This document shows positions 15,497 to 26,286 of a stretch of DNA of 64,000 nucleotides, piece after piece. The stretch's first letter is position 1. Each line of letters begins with the position of its first letter. The position numbers and the translations under genes were made by a program. The stretch comes from Rhizophagus irregularis (lineage: Eukaryota > Glomeromycota > Glomeromycetes > Glomerales > Glomeraceae), in contig NC_089430.1 in NCBI RefSeq assembly GCF_026210795.1, forward strand, positions 2,914,001-2,978,000. Direction: 5' to 3'. The notes beneath the pieces are model-generated. The model saw only the letters and a program-made list of their open reading frames with translations, did no database searches and was not told the DNA's origin.

Positions 15497-15995
15497 TTTA
15501 TATATAAAACACCAAAACTATTTATTTCGGCATTTTTCCTTTTGATTTTACATGTAAAAATACCAAAACTGATAGTTTCAGAATTTTTTTTTGATTTTAC
15601 ATGTAAAACCACTGGAATCATTAGTTCTAGCATTTTTCTTTTTGATTTTGCATATAAAAATGCTGGAATCATTAGTTCTGGCATTTTTCTTTATAATTTT
15701 ACATGTAAAAACGTCAAAACTAATAGTTTCAGCATTTTTTTTGACTTTACATGTAAAAATGCCAAAACTAATAGTTTTGGCATTTTTTGATTTTACATGT
15801 AAAAACTCCAGAATCATTAATTCCAGCATTTTTCTTTTTTGATTTTACATGTAAAAATACCAAAACTGATAGTTTTAGCGTTTTTTTCAATTGTACATAT
15901 AAAAATGCTAGAATTATTAGTTCTGGTATTTTTCTTTTTGATTTTACATGTAAAAATGCCAGAATCATTATTAGTTTCAGCATTTTTTAATTTAT
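15497..15995. repeat. Minisatellite with self-complementary monomer, about 10 copies of 47-52 bp
   Basis: The block GATTTTACATGTAAAA recurs at about 15543, 15594, 15645, 15697, 15743, 15790, 15841, 15891 and 15940. It alternates with a second palindrome of the form AATGCCA..TTAGTTCTGGCATT. Each monomer therefore contains two dyads, so ORFs of 67-83 codons appear in several frames on both strands with the same Phe/Lys/Leu pattern; these are repeat artefacts. It is not a CRISPR array: there are no unique spacers. Confidence 0.85.
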
Positions 15996-16287
15996 TTGAC
16001 TTAAATATATGTCACATCAACAGGTTGGATCAGGTATCGACTAGCACTGACCTGACTCATGTCAGGTCATGAATAATATTGCTTGCCGAAACCTAGGGGT
16101 TTAGGCAAGATGGTGTTTACGTGCGAAATTCTGCTGAAACTATATTAAAGTTATATTAAAAAACTGGTGAAACTTTGGAGAAAGACGAAACTGCCAAAAC
16201 TTAGGCTGTTCCAATTTAATAGTTTGTTTAACATTCTAACTTTATATAAAAATTGAGGGGGAGAAAGGAGTCAAATTAAGTAAATAT

Positions 16288-16960
16288 TTAAAAATAAACA
16301 TATAAATTAATAACCTTTAGTTTGGCAAAATAAATATATAGTAGTAAATTTTTCTTCAAGCTATCATCTGGCTCTAATAACTCATTTTTTTCCCCATGAT
16401 AAAAACAAATAATTTCTGTTTTTAAATGATAACATGAATAATATACAGCTTCAATTGGACTACTACAATAGATTTTTTGTCTAACATAAACACTGGTAAA
16501 AAAATGGTCTATCCTACACATATCCTACACATATCTTACATATATCGGGTACTCAAAATGTAGAAAATCATACACAAATAATACACATATCATACACATA
16601 TCGGGTACTTATATATATAGTATACCTATCAGTGCCTGATATATGTATGATATATATATTAAGTACCGATATGTGTATGATATGTGTATTATTTGTGTAT
16701 GATTTTCTACATTTTGAGTACCCAATATGTGTAAGATATGTGTAGGATAAATCATTTTTTTACCAGTGAAACTTTTTCATAAAGATTGTATTTCAGGAGC
16801 TATAGGAGATCCACAAATATAAATCACATTATTTAATAAAATTTTTAAATTAGTTTTTTCTTTATCACTCTGCAATTTTACTAAAAATACATCTTGGTTT
16901 ATTACAGATAGTGCAATTGATAAGTTTATGTATATTACTATTATTAATTATACCACTAGA
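16288..16960 (-). pseudogene. Degenerate unknown ORF split by a foldback insertion
   Basis: On the minus strand a reading frame from about 16960 to 16772 (containing YICGSPIAPEIQSL) and another from about 16490 to 16288 (VYVRQKIYCSSPIEAVYYS) fall on either side of the 278-bp foldback element. Removing that element and one copy of its 3-bp duplication brings the two parts together with a one-base frame discrepancy. They look like one former protein carried by the nested element. The family is not recognised. Confidence 0.45.
16491..16768. mobile_element. CACTG-ended foldback element, copy 1 (278 bp)
   Basis: The termini are CACTGGTAAAAAAATG and its inverse. The arms are complementary almost to the centre, so the whole element is one long hairpin of TATGTGTA/TACACATA-type repeats. 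It is flanked by AAA on both sides (16488-16490 and 16769-16771). CACTR ends with a 3-bp target duplication are characteristic of the CACTA (EnSpm) superfamily. A second family member is at 48279-48562. Confidence 0.75.
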
Positions 16961-17464
16961 AATAAGAAATTTTTTTTTATTTATTTTTATTATGAAGACA
17001 TAGATCTGGAAGATTCAAAGAAATTCTTTTAAATATTGACAGATCGGTGATATTGTTATAAATCACGTGATATAATATATGTTTGTTTATTTTTAAAAAA
17101 TTTTCAAAAATGAGGGGGGTGGGGTATGTTAAACAAACTATTAAATTGGAGTAGCCTTATTATAAATGCTGAAATTGCTAAAATTCTGCCGAAACTATAA
17201 TAAATCTATACAGTAGTAAAATTTTAACGAAACTAATCGTAAGATTTTGAAGAGGTTTAGACAATTAACCTTAGTCATGAATATGATGACCTAACCTGAA
17301 TATTTTGGGTCAACCTGTCAGATTACCTGATCTGTCAGTTCAGGTTGCAGAACTCTAACCCCCTGTTCTGGTAAAATGTATTATTTTAATAAAGCCAATA
17401 GATTTTATAATAGATCTTTATTTAATAAATTCTTTTTAAATTTTCATTTGTAGATAGTATAAAT

Positions 17465-19045
17465 TAGAGTTCCAAATGATTCCAGTTTAAACTAGAAACT
17501 AATCTGAAACTGATCAAAAATTCAGTTCAGCTCTCAGTTCAGTTTTAGAACCAGAACTATCTGGTTTAATTCAGTTTTATTTAATTTTAAGAAAAAATGT
17601 GAAAAAATGAATACACACGCATCTAGTGATCATACAAAAACGAACTATAGCTCATTGGATTCCTCTCACTGAGATGCGTCGAATAGTGATAAAATCATAT
17701 TTCTAGCATTGGTAGATTACTCAATAATACATGGTAAGTATTTCTTAAACAATTCATATTAGCAAATGATCCATTAATGCTAGAAACATAAATTTACCAC
17801 CATTCAACTCATTTCAGTGAGATAAATTTAATGAGCTATAATTTGTCTTTTTATAATCATTGGATAGTAGATAAATTTACGTTTCGCATTTTTTAAATTT
17901 TTAAACGTTAAAAATTAAAATGCTGATATGAGCAATTAATAAGGATGGCCCTGAAATTGATTTGGTAAAAATCTGAAATCCAAAATTCTAAATCTGAAAT
18001 CCGAAATTTTTCCAAAATTAATTCATAATTTCATAATTCCAGCCAAAAATCGTAATTCTGGTAAAAACGGATACATCAATCATTTCTATATTTGACGATA
18101 GCCATTCCACAAAAATCGATTTTGGCAGGAACAAATATGGAATCTTGTGTAACATCGATTTCCATTTTAGGAAATTCCATAATTCATGCCGGAATTAAGT
18201 GCATAATTCTGGCCAAATTTATATATTTAATTTCAGCATTTCAGCTGGAATTTCAGATTTCGGAATTTCAGATTTAGCTGGAATTACAGTTACAGTTTCA
18301 AAATATCGGCAAATCTGAAATATTTCGGATTTGGGGCCATCTTTAGCAATTAAATGCTATTTATTGATCACACAAGGACAAATTTTAGCTTATTAGATTT
18401 ATCTTACTGAGACGAGTTAAATGGTAGTAAATTTATGCTTTTAGCATCAATAGATCATTTGCTAATACAAATTTTTTAAAAGATACTCACCATGGATTAG
18501 TGAGCGATCTATCACCACCATTTGATGCATTTCAGTGTGAGGATTCCAATGGGCTATAGCTCATCTTTATACAATCACTGAATTGCGTTTAATCACTTGT
18601 ATCAGCATTTTGATTTTTAACGTTTAAAAATTTAGAAAAAAATGCAAAATGTTAATTTATTTACCATCAAGTGATCATAAAAAGACAAATTATAGTTCAT
18701 TAGATTTATCTCGCTGAGACACATCAAATAATAGCAAATCTATGTCTCTAGCATCAATAGATCATTTGCTAATGCGAATTGTTTAAAATACACTTACTAT
18801 AAATTATTGAACGATTTATCAATGCTAAAGACATGATTTTACCACCATTCAACACATCTCAGTGAGAGAATTCTAATAAGCTATAGCATAATCACTAAAT
18901 GTGTGTGTATTCATTTTTTCACATTTTTTCTTAAAATTAAATAGAACTGAACTGAATCGGACAGTTTCGATTCAGTTCCACTTCAGTTTTTGGTTCTACC
19001 TAAACCACAAAAAAACTGAACTGAATTGACCTGTTCAGAACTTTA
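17465..19045. mobile_element. hAT-type non-autonomous element (1.58 kb)
   Basis: Ends are TAGAGTTCC on the left and TAAAGTTCTG inverted on the right. The flanking 8-mers gtataaat (17457-17464) and gtatagat (19046-19053) match at 7 of 8, fitting a hAT target duplication. Copy B lacks the insertion. The interior is noncoding and made of long subterminal inverted repeats (TCAGTTCAG clusters, then a TGAATACACAC block) and repeated AGCATTRATAGATCATTTGC-like units in both orientations. It contains the nested element at 17940-18345. Confidence 0.75.
17940..18345. mobile_element. hAT-type MITE nested in the preceding element (406 bp)
   Basis: Termini TAAGGATGGCCC and TAAAGATGGCCC (inverted) are bounded by a perfect 8-bp duplication, gcaattaa, at 17932-17939 and 18346-18353. 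The interior is a series of AATCTGAAATCCGAAAT-like subrepeats. There is no coding capacity. Confidence 0.8.
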
Positions 19046-19660
19046 GTATAGATATCGCTATCATTAGACTAGAAAGTATAAATCTTCTTTTATTATCATC
19101 TATAGGTGTTCAATATTTTCAATTGAAAGATTTTTTTTCTTCTCATAAATAATCCAAGTTTAGTCTATGTTAGTAGTTATAACATTATCCTCTAATCCAA
19201 TTGTTTTTTATCTTTAAGGTATAATCTTCTTTAGTTATGTTTTATATATAATTTATATATATTATTTTATAAGCTTTTCATTTACATTTTTTTTTATAGT
19301 TTTGACTGTATAAAAACCAAAAAACTAATGAATCTGTATAACTTTTTTTTATTTTCTATATTAATCTCTATTTTCCAAAAACTTTTAATATATTGATCAT
19401 TATAACATGGTTAATAAATTTATATCAGTATATACTAATTGGTATTTGTAATGTTTTTTAATGGATATATAGTATTTTTTTATTAATTTAATATAAAAAA
19501 TACATCATATGGGCTGATTTGTTTACCTTTAATTAAAATATTAATTTTATTACATTTTTATTATACAAAATACTATATAATATATAGTAAATTAGAAATG
19601 AGTATTAAAAAATTTTTATTTAATGTTATTATACTATAATTTGGTAAATATTTCTTTTAA

Positions 19661-20060
19661 ATTATTGCTGTTTTCTAATTACTGTGATCTAGCATTATTT
19701 AATAAAAAAAAAAATTTTTGAAAAAATATGTAAAAATAAAAATTTTATTGTATTTTCAAATAAAGGAGGTATGATTATAAGCTGAAAATTACAATTTTAA
19801 GAAAAAATTTTCAATTTTTAAATAAGTTTACTTATAAGTAACTTTTTAAATTTTGTATAACAAATCATTTTTTAAAAAGTTATTTATAAGCAAACTTATT
19901 TAAAGATTGAAAATTTTTTCTTAAAATTATAATTTTAGCTTATAATCAAATTTCCTTTATTTGAAAATGCAATAAAATTTTTATTTTCACATATTTTCTC
20001 AAAAATTTTTTTTTTTTATTAAATAATGTTAGATCACAGTAATTAGAAAACAGCAATAAT
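19661..20060. mobile_element. 400-bp near-perfect foldback element
   Basis: Two arms of about 195 bp are complementary over nearly their full length, starting ATTATTGCTGTTTTCTAATT and ending with its inverse, with the axis near 19865. It is noncoding. Such a structure suits a foldback MITE and would extrude as a cruciform in single-stranded DNA. Confidence 0.75.
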
Positions 20061-20085
20061 ATAATTCTTAGCACTTACTATATAT

Positions 20086-20412
20086 GTTAAAAATTTGTAT
20101 CTCAACTTAAAACGTAAATATCTTCAGATCCAGTGATCCAATTGGCAAGCTCTTTTTTCATTCATATAGACCAGATCAAAGGCTTTTCAAAGAGCCTAAA
20201 TTTATAAAAAATGGATCAGTGGATCTTAAGATATTTGCATTTAAGCATGTTAAAAAGTTCATACCTCAACTTTAAACGTAAATATCTCCAGATCTAATGA
20301 TTCAATTGGTGAGCTCTTTTTTCGCCTATAAAGTCCAGAATAGGGGCTTTCCAACGAGCCTAAAATTATAGAAAACGGATCAGTGAATCTTGATATATTT
20401 GCATTTAAAGAT
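20086..20412. repeat. Tandem pair of about 163-bp units
   Basis: Unit 1 (about 20086-20247) and unit 2 (about 20248-20412) share GTTAAAAA, TCAACTT..AACGTAAATATCT, CAATTGG..AGCTCTTTTTTC, a GAGCCTAAA block, GGATCAGTG and ATATTTGCATTTAA in the same order, with about 15-20 percent divergence. No ORF is seen. Confidence 0.75.
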
Positions 20413-20552
20413 GGTAATACAAACTCTGACATAAAATAATTATTTTTATTGTTTGAAAATATTTATTTTGATACCATCTTTTATATGATATTTTTATTAT
20501 ACATTTATAAACATTTATAGCTACTAAGGCTATATAAATTTTCGACGTTACT

Positions 20553-23500
20553 AAACCACACCACTGGTGCCCAACACCACTGGTGTCTGGCACCAGTTTT
20601 TTTTTTCAAAATTTATTTTAGTAAGTGCGAAATTTTTTTTTAAATTAAAGTTATGGTGTATTTTATATTTTGGTTAAAATTATTGTAATCATTACGAAAA
20701 GTTTTTTTTTTTAGAGAAAATTTTATTTGAAAAATATAAATTTATTAAAGTTTGCAAATAAAACTAAGAATTATAGATTATAATAAGCCGTAGACTTCAG
20801 AAATTTTAATTTTTTTTTGGGCAGGTTCGCATATTATGCCCTATTTGATTACAAGTCCCACATCGCCTTGACTTGCTTTTACTACTTTCACCATCTACAT
20901 TCACGTTTAATTCCTCATCCACTAAACAAAAAAAAGGTTAATAGGATGTGAATTCACAAAATAAATATAAAGACCTAGTATATACCTGTATTAAGTGCTT
21001 TTCGAAGCTTTTTATGTGATAATTCTTCAGCAATATTGTTCTCTTTATTATTGGTAGATTCATGTATTTGCTTTCTTTTACCTTTATTCCCACTCATATT
21101 TTTAGGCTTTCGGCCTTTTGTTATAATTCTAACAGGATTGCTGATAGTTTGAGCAAATTCTGTATTATGATCACCTTGTACAATTTGAACCATTTCAGAT
21201 TCCAGTTCCTTAGCAAGATTTTCATGCAATTCATAAAGTTCCTCTATTCTACCTGTTTCAATTGCTAAATCAAGTGTTTTTTTCATTATTCCAAAAGTTT
21301 TTCCCCATTGTTGTTTTCGTGTCATTTCTTGGCAAATTTCCTTGGTAAAAATATGGTGTCCACGAATGTTCTCTAAGTGGGAAAGATCCACTTCAACCAT
21401 ATATTCTACCGTACCAAATTCATTGTCTGATATTACTGAAATTGCTGGTGTGTGTAAAAATATCAAATCCATCTCCATAACTTTTGCATTTGTATACCAG
21501 CGCCGCGGTATAAGTCCAATATGAAATTTAGAAATTGAAGAAACAAGCATTACTGCAAAAAAATGGCGACATACAAGGCCATGGCTTATTAATGTCAGGC
21601 ATGTGCACAGATGCATAGTATTGTCATAAAGTACAATAAAATGCTTGCTTTTTTTATTGATGGAAGAAACACGCCAAAGTTCATTTATTCTGGTTAGATC
21701 CAAATCTGCAATCAATTGTGCAAGTTCTATAACACATGCATCAAACATGTCTTCAGAAAACATGCCTGTTGGTGATTCAGCAGTTTCCTATAAAAAAACA
21801 AAATAATTAAATTTGTATGTCATGGTGAAAATAATAATGAGATAAACATTGATTCATACCTGTTTTTGAAGTTCATTTTCCAAGTTAGCTATATGACATC
21901 GGTAATGCATACTGCGGTTCATTTCATGTCTTTGAAGTTTAAGGACTGCTGGCGTTAAGAATTGCTGACACAATACATCAACTTCTTTAAAATAATGATT
22001 ATGGTAATCTTCTTCTTGGCTTACAGGAAGTTTACCAATAGTTTCATTTAATCTAACATACCGGCTCTCTTTTTCTAATAACCTTTCAATTGTACGCTCA
22101 AGTTCTATAAGGGATGATGATCCACTAACATTATTTTTTATAATACCATTGTATGACTCCACACGTTGTGTACTCTGAATTCCAGCATTAAATGCACGAT
22201 GGGTGAAGCATAATGCCCAGGCTTCTCTGCAAGGATAAAGCTGGCGTTGCAAATAATTTTTTGCATCAGGATATTCATTTAATAATGTAGTCCATCTCTC
22301 TTCAAAAATTGATTCAACCCGACTATTACGTGTAGAACAAAAGGTTGCAAAAAATTTCTTCCACTTTTCACCATGATATTTACTTAGAAAATGCTTCTCC
22401 AAGTTTTTTCTAATATGAAATAAACAAAAATGATGCTTTGTTGCTGGCCAAGAGCTTCTTGCTGCTGCAATCATCGCGGGATCTGCATCAGTATAAAGTA
22501 ATGATGGTGCTAATCCTCCTGTTGCTTTGGAAATACTTGCAAATAACCATGAAAAAGTATCTTTTGTTTCATCTGAAACTATGGCAGTTGCAGCAAGACG
22601 GGAACGATTGTGATTATCTACCAATATTACAACACACAAAATCATAGAAAAACGGTTAGTTTTTGCTGTCGTATCAAGCAAAATAACATCATGAAAATGA
22701 GCCCATAGTTCTTGTTGATTTGGACTCATCCAACAGAGTCCAACAAGATGATTATCATGACCTTCAAAACGTGCATCAACATGAAATGTTGGATTTTCTT
22801 GTTGTTGGTTCATAAGTGCAAGATACATTGAACCGGCATCACTTGTAGTCTGATTTTGATGTCGAAGTGTTTGAACCAAATTGTAAATATTACGTGCATG
22901 AATATATTTTTCTGGATACTTGTGCTGTAATACTTCAATAATTGTACCAGCACGCACTCCACAGGCAGCAAAAAGTGCAACATCGTCATACATTTCTGGA
23001 GTAAGCTTGCGAAAGTGAGGTGTAACCATCCTAATATTATCCACTAAATCATGATTATGTTCGCCATCAATTTTTGTAATATGGATAAGATTGTCTTTTT
23101 TTCGGCGATAAGCATTAACATGAAATTTGCAGTCAGTTGTGTGATGTCCTCTATTACGATTTTCATCTGTATGTGCATTTTTTTGCTGATTGTATGATCG
23201 GCCTTTTGAACATGCATAAATACGACGCCGAGGAAAACCATCTTCTTTATCTTTATCACTATGAGTAATTGTGAATGCAAAACCCCGTTCCAACCCATGA
23301 TTTTCAAGGAATCTTAAATGGTAAAATAAAAAAAAATTTTTTTAATATCATATTATTAAAAAGAATAAATGTGCAATGATAACAAAGTACGAAAAATAAT
23401 TTCCAGTAAACTTACTCGTCAAGTTTTTTCCAGTTTGTGAACGTCATTTCAAGTGTAATAGGATAAAGTGGCTCAAGGTTTTCAATTTCTTCATAGTCAT

Positions 23501-23854
23501 CCTCAAAAAACTCATTTAAAACTTCTTTTTCGCTTGAAATAATTGTTTGTGTATCATCAGAAGTATCTTTTAGAATTTCAAAGTCATTAGTATGGTCATG
23601 TACGTTTTCTTCAATATGAAATGGTGTGGAAATATTGTGGGAAGTCATATTAGTTATATTAGAATAACGGATAAAATAAAACCGATAGTCCGACACGGAT
23701 ATCAGGATAAAAAACTACCAAACAAATAAAAATGATGTAACACGATGTAACTGGTCGACAGGTCGTGTCTGATGTAACTGGTGTAACTGGTAAACAAATA
23801 CTGAAATAAATCACGTGATAATACGATGTGGTGTTGAACACCGCGGTGTGGTTT
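20553..23854 (-). mobile_element. MULE (Mutator-like) transposon with intact transposase
   Basis: Inverted ends begin AAACCACACC (20553 and 23854 inverted) and continue with GGTG and AACACCAC blocks; the ends are rich in CACCA/TGGTG subrepeats. A four-exon transposase gene occupies most of the interior on the minus strand. A 9-bp duplication could not be confirmed at the ends as drawn, so the exact borders are uncertain by a few bases. It lies inside the TA-flanked insertion at 19510-24319 and is missing from copy B. Confidence 0.7.
20806..23696 (-). CDS. MULE transposase (FAR1-MULE-SWIM-CCHC)
   Basis: Exons 23696-23416, 23312-21860, 21787-20986 and 20921-20806; 883 aa, no internal stop or frameshift. 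An alternative start is Met 17 at 23648. Order: acidic N-terminus, a FAR1/WRKY-GCM1-type zinc domain (RRIYACSKG, then a C and HNHD-type end, exon 2), MULE DDE domain with VILLDTT (first Asp), LLYTDADPAM (second Asp), CLFHIRKNL, RVESYNG (Glu), a SWIM zinc finger (LCTC then CRHF, exon 3) and a C-terminal CCHC knuckle (CGTC, GH, TC, exon 4). Family knowledge: cut-and-paste transposition in the nucleus. Intact frame, splice sites and catalytic residues suggest it is potentially active or recently so. Confidence 0.9.
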
Positions 23855-23940
23855 ATAATTTTTGTAAATTTTTATTTTACTTTATATTTTATTAAAATAT
23901 ACTTACTTTTTAATAATATATGTTAAAAATTCCATTTATA

Positions 23941-24098
23941 TGTTGTGCCTTAGATTGATTCTTGCCTCAGATTAAAACTGATCACGTGCATTACATATAT
24001 GGTAATTTTACTATGTAGATCATCACGTGTATATACATAATTCGTCACATCCTATTGGTAGTTTTAATCTGAGGTAAGAATCAATCTGAGGCACAACA
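23941..24098. mobile_element. TA-flanked MITE (158 bp)
   Basis: About 40-bp inverted ends starting TGTTGTGCCT and including TTGATTCTT and CCTCAGATTAAAAC are flanked by TA on both sides (23939-23940, 24099-24100). It is noncoding, with two CACGTG-containing blocks inside. It fits a Tc1/mariner-derived MITE. Confidence 0.75.
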
Positions 24099-24379
24099 TA
24101 TATGAGAAATGGGTTTTTTATTAGTGAAATAGGTTTTTTTATAGCTCTTTTACATTTAATAATTTAAGTTTTACAAATGTAAATTTTTGGTCAACTTATT
24201 ATTTAGTCAAGTGATCATTAATCAGATGATTTTTTGGTATTACAAAACAATTTTAAGTAACAAAAATTGTGAAAATCAATCAATAACTCCTTTTAATACA
24301 GAGTAGACAAATCAGCCCATATGTTAATATTAATAGTTTATTTCTTTTTTGTATTTTTTGTAAAAATGCCAGCTAGACG

Positions 24380-24677
24380 AGGACCTGAATAATATTGATA
24401 CAACTCATATTTGAATTTGCATAGAGTTTATATTAAAATTTTTCAAAAGTTGTATATTATAGGGATATTTTCAAAATTTCGTTATCCTACATACTCCTAT
24501 TTTTAATATAACCAGTAATTCAATTTTAATATCATTGGATTCGTCTTGATAAGAAGATTCTAATGATAGTAAAATTGCATTTCTAGCTTTAATATTGACA
24601 GAGTTATGTCATAAAATATATTTTTATTTCAGTATTTAAAGTTTACTTGTAAGTTATATTAGTATTATTCAGGTCCT
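24380..24677. mobile_element. MITE with AGGACCTGAATAATA ends (298 bp)
   Basis: Inverted termini AGGACCTGAATAATA are flanked by gctagacg (24372-24379) and gctagatg (24678-24685), a 7-of-8 match. Copy B reads without interruption through the equivalent point (about 38309, GGTTAGATGAACTG). An 8-bp duplication suggests the hAT superfamily. No ORF. Confidence 0.8.
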
Positions 24678-24689
24678 GCTAGATGAACT

Positions 24690-25030
24690 GGATTTTAAAA
24701 ATGCAATGTCTATAAATACAGTTGTATCTTTAAATGAAATTGTAAATAAAGTATTATTAAAACTGAAAATTAAACAAGAACCAGCTAACAAAAATTTTCA
24801 AAATTATACATCTTCAGGTGATGCAATATATACTTATAAACACATATAATTCTTTATAAAAGTAACCACATATTAAACAAGAGCTGTTTAATGAAAATTC
24901 TCAGAATTGTGCTTCATTAAATGATGCAAAACCTATAGATGTATTTGTTCCTTCAAATAATATTAAAAATGTGGAACTAGAAATCAAATAAAAATCTGAA
25001 TATTCTAAAAATTCTAAAGATTTTGAATTA
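24690..25030 (+). pseudogene. Degenerate coding remnant, copy A
   Basis: Short plus-strand reading frames with stops and frame changes contain the repeated motif PIDT-V-SNEI and FQNYTSSG, preserved better in copy B (38294-38620). They look like exons of a former Ser/Asn/Glu-rich protein with internal repeats. Function is unknown and no complete frame survives. Confidence 0.4.
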
Positions 25031-26089
25031 AAAGAAATTTAAAAAGAAAAAAGCAAGTAGAAAAAAATAAAAAATAACTTAATTTCGGCATATTTTTATA
25101 TGCAAAATTATGTCCAAATTGTAAAAAAAGTTAATTCTTCTTTGATTAAAAAAAAATCATGCATTTTAAATCCTGTTGTAATTTTAAAAAGTATTAGATA
25201 GAAGAACAAGAATTGACAATAATAATAAAGGTAGTGGACTATAAATGAAACATTTATTAATATTTATTTATTTTTTTTTATAAGTTTATATAATCATTTT
25301 TCATATTTCAAAGGTAAAAGTTCTTTGATTTTTTTTATTTTTTGAATGAAATATTAATAATTAACATTTTATTTTTCTTTTTTAGATTTCAGCCATAGGT
25401 TTTTTTGGGATATTTCAAAAGTAAAGTAAATGAGGATTTCAGGTAAGTTTTCTTTACATTTTTTAATGAAATATTTATTAATATTTTATTTTTATTTTGT
25501 AGGTTCTTGAATGGCTCTTTACATAAAATTTCATTAGATAACTTTTTTATTTTATTTTATTAATTTTATACATAATTTACATTAGATAGTTACAGTAATA
25601 GTGATAAATACAATTTGTAAATACAGTAATTAAATAATATTAATAAAACATAATGCTTTATATAAAATTATATTAATTTATGCATTTTTTTATACTTAAA
25701 ATATGTTGTTAAATGGTGTTATTTTCATTGCTCAACACTTAAATTGAGTTGTACAACGTATTTTTAAATGGTGTCAATTGAGGTTTGTAATACTTTTTAA
25801 CCTAATATTTGTTAACACATTCAATGCCCTAAAAAATTTCCTAATATAATCATTTTAAAGTGATATATTTTTAAAATTTAGTTTAAAAACCTGAACAAGT
25901 ACATGAAAAACAAAAAAATACTTTACTATGTGGTAATCAAACAAATTTTATACTTTGTTTTTCATGTAATAGCCAAATTAACCAAGATGTTAAAATATTA
26001 TTAATTATTGTAATTTCTCCTCCAGTAACAGGTGATACTTCTTTTCAACAATCACAAATAAATAAAATTTCAATTATGATTATCTATCA

Positions 26090-26286
26090 AAAAAATAATC
26101 AATTATTTCCTTTTATTCTACCAGTAAATGGATTTCTTACATATTCCCACTTTTTAAAAATTCTACAGATTTTGTTAACAGTAGCTTTACTAATATACAT
26201 CTTTTAGCAAATTCTTTCTGTGTAAAACCTTCAGCCTGACAGTAAATAATTCACCATCTTAAATCTTCACTTAAACTTTTTTCCAT
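26090..26286 (-). pseudogene. HTH transposase N-terminus remnant, copy A
   Basis: From an ATG at 26286 the minus strand reads a homeodomain-like helix-turn-helix (CQAEGFTQKEFAKR, then YISKATVNKICRIF after a one-base shift) with a TGA in place of a conserved residue. This resembles the paired-type DNA-binding domain of Tc1/mariner transposases. The same remnant with the same damage is in copy B (39770-39957), so the gene was dead before the segmental duplication. Confidence 0.55.

Larger units (their letters stand above)
16203..17157. mobile_element. Nested element with AGGCT..TCCAATTTAATAG termini
   Basis: About 32 bp of inverted terminal repeat (AGGCT, two variable bases, then TCCAATTTAATAGTTTG and TTTAACAT) at 16203-16236 and 17124-17157. 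A related single end occurs at 29121-29160 next to the DUF6589 composite. The interior carries a degenerate minus-strand reading frame that is itself split by the CACTG foldback element, giving three levels of nesting inside the hAT-like element. No clear target duplication is seen. Confidence 0.65.
15286..17357. mobile_element. Old hAT-like non-autonomous element (2.07 kb)
   Basis: Termini read TAGAGCTTTGCA on the left and, inverted, TAGAGTTCTGCA on the right. Similarity continues inward through GATTAT/GGTAATCTG blocks. The flanking octamers acttcctg and accccctg agree at 6 of 8 positions, consistent with a decayed 8-bp hAT target duplication. The interior consists of the palindromic minisatellite, the nested element at 16203-17157 and short GAAACT-type subrepeats. 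No hAT transposase is seen. Confidence 0.55.
19510..24319. mobile_element. TA-flanked 4.8-kb insertion in copy A
   Basis: TGGGCTGATTTGT(T/C)TAC forms inverted ends at 19510-19526 and 24303-24319, flanked by TA at 19508-19509 and 24320-24321. The colinear sequence of copy B (about 38264) runs straight across the site. The ends look Tc1/mariner-like, but the insides hold other elements (a 400-bp foldback, a 165-bp tandem pair, a complete MULE, a TA-type MITE), so this is probably an old element repeatedly used as an insertion target. Confidence 0.65.

Noticed and set aside
15451-16072. Seven overlapping ORFs on both strands, and a CRISPR-like look
   Set aside because: All are translations of the palindromic minisatellite; repeats are contiguous with no unique spacers, and the genome is eukaryotic.
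17350-17365. CCTATTCTG / CCCTGTTCTG as a target duplication for one 3-kb insertion at 14346
   Set aside because: The inner borders at 14349-15280 and 15286-17357 have their own inverted ends, so two adjacent elements explain the insertion better than one.
18092-18277. 61-codon ORF
   Set aside because: Lies in the AATCTGAAAT-type subrepeats of the nested hAT MITE.
21062-22647. Plus-strand ORFs of 60-69 codons
   Set aside because: Antisense shadows of the MULE transposase exons.
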